Shown piece by piece: positions 1-7,701 of a DNA stretch of 28,148 nucleotides. The notes beneath the pieces were generated by a model that ran no database searches, was not told the origin of the DNA, and worked only from the letters and a program-made list of their open reading frames with translations. The stretch is from positions 1 through 28,148 of the forward strand of contig CAYOPE010000011.1 in assembly GCA_964405805.1 (NCBI GenBank). The letters run 5' to 3'. The first letter of the stretch is position 1. Each line of letters opens with the position of its first letter. A program made the translations under genes and the position numbers. The DNA comes from CAYOPE01 sp964405805 (GTDB taxonomy: Bacteria; Patescibacteriota; Doudnabacteria; UBA920; O2-02-FULL-48-8).

Positions 1-1
1 C

Positions 2-145
2 TCGATCATCGAGCGACTGCTTGTCAATTTTTCGATCATACCTGCGTCGCTGAATTTATCACTAACCCAGGACATTTTGAATTTTATCGGTTTAGTGTTT
101 CTAAGTATCGGCTTTTCACGCCTGGCGGCGGTGAATAAGAGCTAA
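2..145 (+). CDS. C-terminal fragment of a membrane protein (gene starts upstream)
   Basis: An open frame enters from the left edge and stops at TAA 143-145, giving 47 residues. It includes a hydrophobic stretch (DILNFIGLVFLSIGFSRLA) that would make one membrane helix followed by a short basic tail. The other frames read less like protein. The stop overlaps the next start in TAATG, so the fragment and the downstream kinase are probably translationally coupled. It may be the end of a polytopic sensor of the kind often placed beside such kinases, but too little is present to name a family. Confidence 0.6.
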   Translation, partial: SIIERLLVNFSIIPASLNLSLTQDILNFIGLVFLSIGFSRLAAVNKS

Positions 146-1881
146 TGCTAATACTCCCAACAAGTCAATTATTTTTACTGTTGGCAATCTATACAGTGAT
201 TGTCTTTGTTTTTATCTGGGTTGAAAACCGACGCATGAGACAGAAGATTCATACAGAAGAGCGAGAGATGCAGCGCCGGATGTATGAAGTTTCTATTTTG
301 AAGGAGTTGGGTGAGCGCATCGGCTATTCATTAAACGTTCAGAAAATAGTCGACGTCATCACGGGTTCACTTCGCAATTTGCTGGACTATTCCACAGTTT
401 CATATTTGCTGCTTGGTGATGAGCAGCGACTAATTTTTCACTGCTTCGTCGAAGAGTCGATAAACAAAAGATTTATTGATAATGTGAAGTCGCGCATGGC
501 AGCTGGCCTTTCGGCTCTACTTGAACGCGAAATCAAGCAGGACAATATCGACGAAAGTGTCTCAGGAACCATTACGGATGAAAGTAATAAATCAGAGATA
601 AGGTCTTTCTTTAACATTCCTGTAGTCATCAATGATACTCCCATGGGGCTGCTAAATGTTTCTTCTACTAAACCTGGGCTCTATAAAGAAGAGGAAATGA
701 CCATTCTTTATACCATCATGAACCAGGCCTCGAGCGCGGTCTCTAAGCTTGAAAATATTTTGAACCAAGAAAAAGGCAAGCTTAATTCCATGGTTGCATC
801 TATGGCTGATGGCGTGCTGATGGTGGACACGAAAAATCGATTATTAGTGATTAACCCAGTCGCTAAAGAGATGTTAGGCATCCAGATCGCCCAGCCTAGC
901 ATATTTGATATTTTAGATCATCTTTCTTCGAAAATTGACTTGCGGACGAAAATCGAAGACAGTCTACGCCAAGATAAACTGATTGTCCAGGAGCAGCTGA
1001 AGCTAGAAGATAAAACTCTGCGGATCCTGATTAGTCCTGTGAAAGATAGTGAGAACGAGCCTCTGGGCGCTGTGGTTTTATTTCACGACATCACAAAAGA
1101 AAAAGCTATCGAAAAAATGCGCGAGGACTTTACTTCTATGATGGTGCACGAACTCAGAAGTCCTTTGACTGGCATCCGTTCAATTGCCAATCTGCTGAAA
1201 GAAGAGAAAATCAAAAACGAACAGCAGAAATATCAGGAATTCGTCGATCTGATCGTGACTAACTCTGCTTCCATGCTCGATTTGGTCAATGATTTACTGG
1301 ACGTGGCCAAGCTCGAAGCTGGCAAGTTTCAGATTATGGCCAAGGATACAAATATTCCTGAACTTGTAAAAATGCGTGTCCAATCATTTACTTCGCTAGC
1401 ATCAGAAAGTCACGTAGAGCTTCTAAGTAAAGTGGAAGAAGGAATTCCTTTGATCAAACTAGATGAAAATAAAATGGGCCAGGTTTTAAATAATTTTATA
1501 TCCAATGCGATCAAATTTACCCAGAAAGGAAAAGTTGTAATTTCCGCTTTTGTGGCTCATAAAAACGACAGCTTAGTGACAAAAGTTTCATCACTTGGCA
1601 TGATATGGGCTGGGGTGAAAGATCAAACCTTTGACTCAGATCAGCTGGTTCTGGCCGTGACAGATAGTGGAATTGGAATTTCCGAGGAACAAATGGGAAA
1701 ATTGTTTAACAAATTTACCCAGCTTGAGCAGTCTGCTCTGTCTGAAAAAAAAGGGACCGGACTAGGGCTCGTCATCGCAAAAGGCATCGCAGAGGCTCAT
1801 GGCGGCCATGTCGGCGCGTTTTCTAAAGTCGGTGAAGGCTCTACTTTTTATTGTTTTATACCTATAAACGCTCATGGCTAA
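145..1881 (+). CDS. Sensor histidine kinase, TM-GAF-PAS-HisKA-HATPase
   Basis: A 578-residue membrane-anchored histidine kinase. Residues 5-26 form one membrane helix, followed by a basic coiled stretch (27-50), a GAF-like sensor region (about 50-205), a PAS-like domain (about 212-320; ADGVLMVDTKNRLLVINP is typical), a HisKA dimerisation helix with phospho-acceptor His335 in MMVHELRSPLTG, and a C-terminal HATPase. The ATPase shows the N box (NNFISNAIKFT), G1 (DSGIGI) and G2 (GTGLGLVIAKG). It should autophosphorylate on His335 and pass phosphate to a response regulator; the ligand is unknown because there is no extracellular domain. The start overlaps the previous stop by one base and the end overlaps the next kinase by 8 bases, so the genes are one operon. 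The obvious partner is the regulator at 6914-7282, but this is inference. Confidence 0.93.
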   Translation: MLILPTSQLFLLLAIYTVIVFVFIWVENRRMRQKIHTEEREMQRRMYEVSILKELGERIGYSLNVQKIVDVITGSLRNLLDYSTVSYLLLGDEQRLIFHCFVEESINKRFIDNVKSRMAAGLSALLEREIKQDNIDESVSGTITDESNKSEIRSFFNIPVVINDTPMGLLNVSSTKPGLYKEEEMTILYTIMNQASSAVSKLENILNQEKGKLNSMVASMADGVLMVDTKNRLLVINPVAKEMLGIQIAQPSIFDILDHLSSKIDLRTKIEDSLRQDKLIVQEQLKLEDKTLRILISPVKDSENEPLGAVVLFHDITKEKAIEKMREDFTSMMVHELRSPLTGIRSIANLLKEEKIKNEQQKYQEFVDLIVTNSASMLDLVNDLLDVAKLEAGKFQIMAKDTNIPELVKMRVQSFTSLASESHVELLSKVEEGIPLIKLDENKMGQVLNNFISNAIKFTQKGKVVISAFVAHKNDSLVTKVSSLGMIWAGVKDQTFDSDQLVLAVTDSGIGISEEQMGKLFNKFTQLEQSALSEKKGTGLGLVIAKGIAEAHGGHVGAFSKVGEGSTFYCFIPINAHG

Positions 1882-2569
1882 CATACAGTCTGACTTCGCT
1901 AACCTAACCTCGCATCAGCTCCGCACGCCGCTGTCTGGCATGAAGTGGCTTTTGGAGTTGCTGCAAAAGTCTGACGGCAATCTGAGCAAAAAACAAAAAG
2001 ATTTAATAGAAAAACTTTATTTTTCTAACGAACGCATGATCGCTTTGGTCAACGATCTACTGGAAGTTTCAAGCATTGAGCAAGGCAAGACCAAATTGTA
2101 TTTACAAGCAACAGATCTAGAACCGATTATCCGGGCGATTATAAAAGAAAAAGTCAAAGAAGTAAAAAGAAAAAAATTACAGATATCTTTTACCGTAGAG
2201 CACGAACCGTTACCACAGGTTAAAACCGAGCGGAATAAAATTAGACAAGTTCTGAACAATATTTTGACGAACGCTATCAATTACACCCAAGAAACTGGAC
2301 AGATTCATGTTGAGCTGAGACAAACTGACCATTCGATTTTATGTAAGATTACTGATAATGGTGTAGGGATTCCGAAGAGCGCTCAGAAAAAAGTTTTTTC
2401 GAAATTTTTCCGCGGTGATAATATTTTACAGTTCGAGACTACTGGCACGGGCTTGGGTCTTTATATTACGAAAAAATTTATCGAGGCTTCCGGCGGCAAA
2501 ATTTGGTTTAAATCGAAAGAGGGAGAGGGAACCACTTTCTATTTCACCTTGCCGATAGCAGAGAAATAA
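1874..2569 (+). CDS. Soluble histidine kinase core (HisKA-HATPase only)
   Basis: A 231-residue protein consisting almost entirely of the catalytic module of a histidine kinase. The H box is at the extreme N-terminus (His14 in NLTSHQLRTPLSG), followed by HisKA helices to about residue 75 and a HATPase domain with N box (NNILTNAINYT), G1 (DNGVGIP), F box (KFFRG) and G2 (GTGLGLYITKK). There is no sensor or membrane segment, so it is far shorter than ordinary sensor kinases. It may take its signal from a partner, heterodimerise with the kinase translated just before it (8-base overlap), or act in a phosphorelay. The H box resembles that of the 5554-6921 kinase (SHQLRTP) more than that of its immediate neighbour (VHELRSP), which suggests duplication inside this block. 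Confidence 0.9.
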   Translation: MANIQSDFANLTSHQLRTPLSGMKWLLELLQKSDGNLSKKQKDLIEKLYFSNERMIALVNDLLEVSSIEQGKTKLYLQATDLEPIIRAIIKEKVKEVKRKKLQISFTVEHEPLPQVKTERNKIRQVLNNILTNAINYTQETGQIHVELRQTDHSILCKITDNGVGIPKSAQKKVFSKFFRGDNILQFETTGTGLGLYITKKFIEASGGKIWFKSKEGEGTTFYFTLPIAEK

Positions 2570-2571
2570 TT

Positions 2572-3486
2572 ATGAATTGGTTTTTCATCGCACTCATCAA
2601 TCCACTCGCACACGCTTTCGCTAACCATTTGGATAAGTACTTGATTACAAGATGGATGAAAGAGAGCTCTGTCGGAATTCTTATACTTTTTTCTTCGTTG
2701 TTTTCTGTTGTTTTGATACCAATATTATTTGCATTTGATGCAAAGCTAATAACTCAACTAACTTTGTACAAAGCACTTGTTTTGGTACTGAACGGAGTTA
2801 TATATGCTTTATCAACTATGTTATATTTTTATGCTCTAGAGGAAGAGGAAGCTTCACACGTGGTTCCTTTGTTTCAATTGATTCCAGTTTTTGGATTTAT
2901 TTTTGGAAACATATTTTTGGGTGAAATTTTGACCAAACCTCAGTCAATAGCTTCGATTTTTATAGTAATAGGCGGCTTTATTTTATCGATCGAATTTAGT
3001 GAGGAGAGAATTAAATTTAGATGGCAAATGGTACTCTTTATGTTCGGTTCTTCTATTTTAGCCGCAGTAAATGCTGTTATTTTTAAATCCATAGCATTAA
3101 ATCAAAATTTCGTTGCTTCATTGTTCTGGAATATGGTAGGAGTTTTTTTGTTCGGCATCTTCCTTTTCTTTGCTCTTAAAAATTATCGTCGTCAGTTTAT
3201 AGACCTGATCAGAGCCCACCATTATAAGATTATTGGCCTAAATATGCTAACTGAGACGCTAACGTTGGTCGGAGAAATAGCGTTATTATTAGCGATACTT
3301 TTCGCCCCAATAGCATTGGTTCAATCTGTAGGTGGCTTGCAACCTTTGTTTGTATTTGTTTTAGGAGTTATTATGAGTTTATTTTTTTCAAAATATGGAA
3401 AAGAATCGTTGTTAGCGCACCATTTGACCCAGAAAATATTTGCCATCGCCATTATGACAGTGGGGTTATTTTTTTTGAAATACTAA
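2572..3486 (+). CDS. EamA/DMT-family membrane transporter
   Basis: A 304-residue, very hydrophobic protein with about ten predicted membrane helices arranged as two halves, as in the drug/metabolite transporter (EamA) superfamily. Family-like signatures are the EEEEASHVVPLFQLIPVFGFIFGNIFLGE stretch around the end of the first half (shown here in pieces: EASHVVPLFQLIPVFG, then IFLGE) and the matching FAPIALVQSVGGLQPLFVF near the C-terminus. Length is normal for the family. The substrate cannot be read from sequence. It starts two bases after the kinase stop and ends one base before the DUF2156 gene, so it is cotranscribed. Base composition drops sharply here: the 60 bases at 2701-2760 contain only 16 G or C, unlike the kinases on either side. 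Confidence 0.88.
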   Translation: MNWFFIALINPLAHAFANHLDKYLITRWMKESSVGILILFSSLFSVVLIPILFAFDAKLITQLTLYKALVLVLNGVIYALSTMLYFYALEEEEASHVVPLFQLIPVFGFIFGNIFLGEILTKPQSIASIFIVIGGFILSIEFSEERIKFRWQMVLFMFGSSILAAVNAVIFKSIALNQNFVASLFWNMVGVFLFGIFLFFALKNYRRQFIDLIRAHHYKIIGLNMLTETLTLVGEIALLLAILFAPIALVQSVGGLQPLFVFVLGVIMSLFFSKYGKESLLAHHLTQKIFAIAIMTVGLFFLKY

Positions 3487-3487
3487 C

Positions 3488-4435
3488 ATGCTTCCAGAAT
3501 TTCCAAAATTTAAAAAATTAGAAATATCAGACAAGAAAGATATTGAAATAATCTCCGATGAGTATCCACCCTATTCTGATTTTAATTTTATTTCTATGTG
3601 GGCCTGGAATATCAACGACGATCTTCAAGTTTCTCAACTAAATAATAACTTGATAGTTAGGTTCACTGACTATCTATCAGGTGCAAAATTTTATTCTTTT
3701 TTAGGAAATCATAAAGTTAACGAAACGTCAGATACTTTGTTAGAATTTTCTAAGAAGCAAGGAATTAAACCAGTTCTAAGACTTGTGCCAGAAGAGGCAG
3801 TTAAGTCAATGGATCGAAATAAATTTAACATTGTTGAAGAGCCTAACCACTTTGATTATATATATTCTATAAAAAATATTGCTGATTACATAGGTTCTGA
3901 ATATAAAAAACATAGAAAAATGACCCGTCGCTTTAAAGATAAGCACGAGTTCGAAGTTCAACTGATAGATCTTACTGAGGAGAAAAATAAAAAATTATTG
4001 AGAGACCTAGTTGATCAGTGGTCAAAAAATAAGAAAGAGAAGGCAGACACAACCCATAATTACAAGGAATTAGATGATCTTAAAAATGAATCTATTGCTT
4101 TTGATAAATTACTATCTTCTCCCACAAATTTATTGCAATCTTTAGTTTGTTTTGCCATTTTTGTTGAGGGCAAATTAGCTTCTTTTATTTTAAGTGAAAA
4201 ATTATCCAATAATTACTGTCTTTCTCATTTTGGGAAAGCAAACACTGCCTTTGAAGGTATATCTCAATTTTTAATGCAAGCTCACGCAAACCTTTTCTTA
4301 GATATGGGGATTCATTATCATAATGATGAACAAGATCTAGGGTTAACAAATCTTCGTTTCTCGAAAAATTCATACAGACCGGAGGTTTTTTTAAAAAAAT
4401 ACTCAATTGCATTTATGGATGATTTTGTAATATAA
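3488..4435 (+). CDS. DUF2156 (LPG-synthase C-terminal-like) GNAT-fold protein
   Basis: A 315-residue soluble protein resembling the DUF2156 domain, which is the catalytic GNAT-type half of phosphatidylglycerol lysyltransferases (MprF). Supporting motifs are the N-terminal segment PPYSDFNFISMWAW, KKHRKMTRRF in the middle and, near the end, NDEQDLGLTNLRFSKNSYRP followed by KKYSI, a conserved C-terminal signature. It lacks the N-terminal flippase helices of full MprF. By family it could transfer an aminoacyl group from tRNA to a lipid or another acceptor; the acceptor here is unknown. The EamA membrane protein before it and the polytopic protein after it are in the same AT-rich operon and could serve as its membrane partners (inference). 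Confidence 0.78.
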   Translation: MLPEFPKFKKLEISDKKDIEIISDEYPPYSDFNFISMWAWNINDDLQVSQLNNNLIVRFTDYLSGAKFYSFLGNHKVNETSDTLLEFSKKQGIKPVLRLVPEEAVKSMDRNKFNIVEEPNHFDYIYSIKNIADYIGSEYKKHRKMTRRFKDKHEFEVQLIDLTEEKNKKLLRDLVDQWSKNKKEKADTTHNYKELDDLKNESIAFDKLLSSPTNLLQSLVCFAIFVEGKLASFILSEKLSNNYCLSHFGKANTAFEGISQFLMQAHANLFLDMGIHYHNDEQDLGLTNLRFSKNSYRPEVFLKKYSIAFMDDFVI

Positions 4436-4444
4436 TTTATTTAT

Positions 4445-5263
4445 ATGCAAGTAAAAGAAAGCTTTGCGAGAAAAACTATTATTATACCGGTTCTTTCCTA
4501 TGTTATTTTAGCTGTTTGGGGCCTTATTTTCATTGTTAACAATTCAGATCCAAATGGCTATAACGCACAATTTTGGTCGGCTATATATCAGATAATAGCT
4601 TGGTGGGGTGCTTTATATGGTATTTATTTTTCGCACTTATGGGGTGGTTGGAAAAGTTTAATTGGCCGAGCAAATTTAGCCTTTGCTATAGGGCTTCTAG
4701 CTCAATCCTTTGGACAAATAGTATTTAGTTATTATACCTTTAAACAGACAGAGATTCTGTATCCATCATTAGCGGATGCAGGTTTTTTTGGGAGTATTCC
4801 TTTTTATATATACGGAGCATCTCTTTTGGTGAAGTTTGCCCATGTTAAACTAAAATCTATTCGAAACGTAACTTTAGCATTCACTATACCCTTGGGGATG
4901 CTAATTTTAGCTTACTGGCTTTTCCTTAGAGGGTATGAATTTGACCCAAGTAATAAAATAAAAATATTTTTAGATTTTGGTTATCCTCTCGGTCAAGCAG
5001 TTTACGTTTCAATTTCAGTGCTAGCATTAATGGCCTATAAAAAAATAGCGGGTGGAATAATGAGTAAACCTGTTTTACTTTTCATATTTGCACTATTTGC
5101 TCAATTTATATCAGATTATGTTTTTTTATTCTTATCGAGTAGGAATTTTTACGAAGGAAACTATATTATTTTCTCCGACCTTCTATATCTTACTGCTTAT
5201 TTTTTGATGACATTAAGTTTAATGAGGCTTGGGACAGTATTTTATAAAATCAAAAATTCATAA
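4445..5263 (+). CDS. Polytopic membrane protein, unknown (about 8 helices)
   Basis: A 272-residue protein with roughly eight hydrophobic segments, starting at residues 11-32 (IIPVLSYVILAVWGLIFIV) and spaced regularly to the C-terminus. Charged residues are confined to short loops, and loop motifs such as WWGALYGIYFSHLWGGWKS and YPSLADAGFFGSIPFY recall the membrane-embedded sensor halves that precede some histidine kinases. No enzymatic motif is visible. It starts nine bases after the DUF2156 stop and is followed seven bases later by a small gene and a kinase lacking any membrane segment, so it may be a split-off sensor for that kinase. Base composition is as AT-rich as the two preceding genes. 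I cannot assign a named family. Confidence 0.7.
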   Translation: MQVKESFARKTIIIPVLSYVILAVWGLIFIVNNSDPNGYNAQFWSAIYQIIAWWGALYGIYFSHLWGGWKSLIGRANLAFAIGLLAQSFGQIVFSYYTFKQTEILYPSLADAGFFGSIPFYIYGASLLVKFAHVKLKSIRNVTLAFTIPLGMLILAYWLFLRGYEFDPSNKIKIFLDFGYPLGQAVYVSISVLALMAYKKIAGGIMSKPVLLFIFALFAQFISDYVFLFLSSRNFYEGNYIIFSDLLYLTAYFLMTLSLMRLGTVFYKIKNS

Positions 5264-5269
5264 AAGTGT

Positions 5270-5551
5270 ATGGCAATCTTTGATCAAATTTCACTTAAGA
5301 TCATCAAAGAGCAGGAGTTGATAATTGGTCCTGTGGCTTGGGAAGAAGCGAAGAAAGTCCCGGGACTGAAAGTTCTGGATGAAAAGAAAGGCGAAGTTAG
5401 CTTTGATGGCGACGGAAAAGAAGTTCTCAACAAGCTTGTGGCCCAGTACACTCGACTTTTCGGTCGCGCTTCGACAGAAGTCTGCAGGGAAGCAGCGGCA
5501 GCTTTAGTAGCAGAGCTACCAAATGACCAAGTTCCCGAAAGTCTCAAATAA
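5270..5551 (+). CDS. Small unknown protein (93 aa) next to a histidine kinase
   Basis: A 93-residue soluble protein that I do not recognise. The N-terminal half alternates short strands (ISLKIIKEQELIIGPVAW, then GEVSFDGDGKEVL) and the C-terminal half is a helix pair (LNKLVAQYTRLFGRASTEV, then CREAAAALVAELP). It begins six bases after the membrane gene and ends two bases before the kinase start, so it is almost certainly cotranslated with the kinase and may be an accessory or sensory subunit. Composition returns to that of the kinases, so the AT-rich block ends just before this gene. The frame is favoured over the overlapping reverse frame (5284-5595) because its spacing to neighbours is tight on both sides and its codon choice matches them. 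Confidence 0.65.
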   Translation: MAIFDQISLKIIKEQELIIGPVAWEEAKKVPGLKVLDEKKGEVSFDGDGKEVLNKLVAQYTRLFGRASTEVCREAAAALVAELPNDQVPESLK

Positions 5552-5553
5552 AA

Positions 5554-6921
5554 ATGCCAAATGAAAACGATGAGCGCTTGCAAGAAATCAATCAAGAGAT
5601 CTATAAGCGCAACTTAGAACTAGCTGTAGTAAATAAAACGCTTTCGCTTCTGCGAAAGCTTTATCAAATTACTTTACAGACCCTAGATCCCGCCTCGCTT
5701 TCCGAGCAAGTCTCGCAGCCTGTCCGGGCAGACTTGAATTTGGAGGCAGTCGGCGTGCTCATGTTTGATAAGGAAAGCGATTCGCTGATACCGTTTCGTT
5801 TTGCGAAGTCAGAACGACTACTAGCGGTTCTTAAAAATTTAGGGTTCATGTTCCGCGATGTTCCCATTCCGAAAGTTTCAGAAAAGCCTTTGCTTAAGCA
5901 AGTTGTTATTGAGGGGAAATGGGGTTACACTCATAATCTTGCAGATGTTTGGGGCGGAGTAATCGACACTGCGAACCTAAAAATTCTTGCAAAAGAATCA
6001 AATTTAAAAACGATTTTACTTTACCCACTGGTGACACAAGGGAAGGCCATTGGTTGTTTGCTTCTTGCACTCAATCGCGATTATGAAATTCTAAGTGACT
6101 TTGAAAAAGAGTCAATCAAAAGCTGTGTGGATGTCATTGCGGTAGGCTTGGATAAAGCGTTATTATACGATCAGTTACAAAAAGCCAACGCGCAACTCAA
6201 AGAGCTGGATCAAGCACGGTCTGAGCTGATCACTATCGCTTCGCATCAGCTGCGTACTCCACCCACCACGATCAAATGGTATCTGTCGAGCTTGCTGGAC
6301 GGGGACTATGGTCAGGTTCCAGACAATCTGAAGCAGGCTCTGGAAAACATGCAGGCGACTAACAACGCTTTAGTCGCTGACATTGATGATTTACTAAACA
6401 CTTCTCGGATTGAACGCGGGAAAATGGAATATGTATTTGCTGAAACTGATATGGCCAAGGTCACTGAGCAGTTATTTTTACAATTTCAGCCCTTAGCTAA
6501 ACTTAAGAATTTGGATTTGCAGTATATTCCTTCTTCAGAAAAAATTCCTGTGCTCATCGCTGACACTGACAAAATCCGACAAGTCGTAAATAATTTGATC
6601 GACAATGCTATCAAATACACTGAGAAAGGTTTTGTAAAAATTTTTCTAACACAAAAAAACGGCAATATTTGTGTCGCCGTGTCTGACTCGGGCAAGGGGA
6701 TCAAGCCGGAGGAAAAAGATAAAATTTTTGACAAGTTTACTAGAGGTGCTGATTCTCTCTATCACTCGAGTGGTCTAGGGCTTGGGATGTATGTGGCACA
6801 GATGATTGCTCAGACGCATAAAGGCCAGATCAGTGCGGAGTCAGAAGGCATGAGCAAGGGCTCGACGTTTACACTGAGCTTGCCGATTGAGAATGGTCTT
6901 GCAGTCGCGAAAACTACTTAA
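5554..6921 (+). CDS. Cytoplasmic GAF-HisKA-HATPase histidine kinase
   Basis: A 455-residue kinase without membrane helices. Residues 1-40 are a coiled coil, about 40-205 are a GAF-like sensor domain (LNLEAVGVLMFD, then TILLYPLVTQGKAIGCLLLA), 205-225 are a signalling helix, and His231 in IASHQLRTPPTT is the phospho-acceptor. The HATPase has N box (NNLIDNAIKYT), G1 (DSGKGI), F box (FDKFTRG) and G2 (GLGLGMYVAQ). A Pro replaces the usual Leu after RTP in the H box, a small deviation. The end overlaps by 8 bases the end of the convergently transcribed response regulator. The pair is probably functional, but tail-to-tail orientation means they are not in one transcript. Confidence 0.92.
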   Translation: MPNENDERLQEINQEIYKRNLELAVVNKTLSLLRKLYQITLQTLDPASLSEQVSQPVRADLNLEAVGVLMFDKESDSLIPFRFAKSERLLAVLKNLGFMFRDVPIPKVSEKPLLKQVVIEGKWGYTHNLADVWGGVIDTANLKILAKESNLKTILLYPLVTQGKAIGCLLLALNRDYEILSDFEKESIKSCVDVIAVGLDKALLYDQLQKANAQLKELDQARSELITIASHQLRTPPTTIKWYLSSLLDGDYGQVPDNLKQALENMQATNNALVADIDDLLNTSRIERGKMEYVFAETDMAKVTEQLFLQFQPLAKLKNLDLQYIPSSEKIPVLIADTDKIRQVVNNLIDNAIKYTEKGFVKIFLTQKNGNICVAVSDSGKGIKPEEKDKIFDKFTRGADSLYHSSGLGLGMYVAQMIAQTHKGQISAESEGMSKGSTFTLSLPIENGLAVAKTT

Positions 6922-7282
6922 GATATTTCTTGATTTTTTCGACAATTTCAGCAGGCGTGACTTTGACTTTCACAAAGTAGTCCACTGCACCCAGGGTTTG
7001 TGCCTTAGTGAAGTCGACTGGTTGCCCTAGGTTTGAATCGACAATCACAGGAGTTTTATTGCCGTTTTTCTGAAGTTCTTCTAGGACCTGGAAGCCATCC
7101 ATTTTTGGCATGACCAAATCGAGCAGAATCAGATCAAACTGCTCGTTTTTCAGAGTATCCAGAGCATCTTGTCCATTTGAGGCAACTTTTATTTCATATC
7201 CTGAAAGCTTGAGCTTGTTCTGAAGTACAGCAGCCATAGGGGCTTCGTCTTCGACCAACAGGATTTTATACGTTTTATCCAT
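6914..7282 (-). CDS. Single-domain (CheY-like) response regulator
   Basis: A 122-residue receiver domain with no output domain. The acidic pocket is Glu11-Asp12 (LLVEDEAP), the phospho-acceptor is Asp55 (DLILLDLVMPKMDGF), the switch Ser lies in VIVDSNLG where VIxLTA is more usual, and the conserved Lys is in YFVKVKVT. It should accept phosphate from one or more of the three kinases nearby and act by protein-protein contact or as a relay intermediate. The start is fixed by a promoter whose -10 lies only nine bases upstream of the ATG (7292-7297 on this strand), so the predicted mRNA has a leader of about three bases and no ribosome-binding site. The 3' end overlaps the kinase gene on the other strand. 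Confidence 0.93.
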   Translation of the reverse strand: MDKTYKILLVEDEAPMAAVLQNKLKLSGYEIKVASNGQDALDTLKNEQFDLILLDLVMPKMDGFQVLEELQKNGNKTPVIVDSNLGQPVDFTKAQTLGAVDYFVKVKVTPAEIVEKIKKYLK

Positions 7283-7286
7283 AGCC

Positions 7287-7320
7287 TTGATATTATAGCA
7301 GAAATTTGGTATAGTATCAA
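7287..7320. promoter_or_regulatory. Mirror-image bidirectional promoter (response regulator / tRNA-Thr)
   Basis: Forward: -35 TTGATA (7287-7292), 17-base spacer, -10 TATAGT (7310-7315), predicted start near 7322, serving tRNA-Thr. Reverse: -35 TTGATA (7320-7315), 17-base spacer, -10 TATAAT (7297-7292) preceded by TGC, predicted start near 7285, serving the response regulator. The two promoters occupy the same 34 bases; each -35 abuts or overlaps the other strand's -10, and the ends form an 11-base inverted repeat with one mismatch (TTGATATTATA against TATAGTATCAA). Confidence 0.8.
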
Positions 7321-7328
7321 AGCAATTT

Positions 7329-7404
7329 GCCCAGATAGCTCAGTTGGTAGAGCAACTCCATGGTAAGGAGTAGGTCAGCGGTTCAAATCCGCTTCTGGGC
7401 TCCA
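7329..7404 (+). tRNA. tRNA-Thr (GGT), CCA encoded
   Basis: A complete cloverleaf: acceptor GCCCAGA pairs with TCTGGGC, D arm GCTC/GAGC, anticodon stem ACTCC/GGAGT with loop ATGGTAA giving anticodon GGT, T arm AGCGG/CCGCT with loop TTCAAAT, discriminator T and an encoded CCA at 7402-7404. It begins about seven bases after the predicted forward start of the bidirectional promoter. Genes for tRNA-Thr and tRNA-Trp commonly flank rpmG or tuf upstream of secE-nusG in bacteria; here the order Thr, rpmG, Trp is kept but secE and nusG are absent. Confidence 0.97.
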
Positions 7405-7435
7405 GTAAGAGCGCTCGGACACTGCAAAAAATGAC

Positions 7436-7466
7436 GTCTAAATTTTACTAGCCATAAAATTTAGAC
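7436..7466. repeat. Perfect 12-bp hairpin after tRNA-Thr
   Basis: GTCTAAATTTTA (7436-7447) and its exact reverse complement (7455-7466) flank a 7-base loop. No T-run follows on the forward strand, so it is not a standard forward terminator. On the reverse strand a T-run (complement of 7426-7431) follows after four bases, but no reverse gene ends here. It may be a processing or stability hairpin between the tRNA and the structured segment downstream. Confidence 0.6.
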
Positions 7467-7696
7467 TAATTGGTCGGCCTCGATGCAGGCTTTGCATCTT
7501 CGGCCTCCCAGTTCATTTTTATGCAGCATCCTCGCTTAAAGATAGATAAAGTATTAATTACGAAAAAAATTAGGTGCGCAGGTTGAATCCAGGGTTACGT
7601 TAATAGTCCTCAACCGAGCACGAATTTTTTTCGAGAGGAGTAATAAGTCGACCGTAGCACATTTCGCTTGCGAAATTGCGAAGGTTCGACCAATTA
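7467..7696 (+). ncRNA. Candidate structured RNA or rpmG leader
   Basis: This is part of the 297-base stretch 7405-7701 without a protein gene. A 10-bp perfect stem (TAATTGGTCG 7467-7476 with CGACCAATTA 7687-7696) closes about 210 bases that fold internally. A first hairpin is at 7476-7505 (GGCC and GATGCA helices). A long hairpin is at 7561-7633: CG plus seven A pairing with seven T plus CG, then GTGC/GCAC and GGTTGA/TCAACC. A third is at 7661-7676 (ATTTCG/CGAAAT). The 3' arm of the closing stem can alternatively pair with GTCGACC at 7647-7653, so two folds compete. The segment ends five bases before the rpmG ATG. It matches no RNA family I can recall (not RNase P, 6S, SRP or tmRNA). It may be a separate ncRNA or a cis-acting leader. 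Confidence 0.5.
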
Positions 7697-7701
7697 CGAC
7701 G

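Noticed and set aside
7405..7701. tmRNA, 6S, SRP RNA or RNase P RNA as identity of the structured segment
   Set aside because: None of the conserved core sequences of these RNAs could be found; a T-arm-like GGTTCGACC at 7683-7691 is not part of a tRNA-like end.
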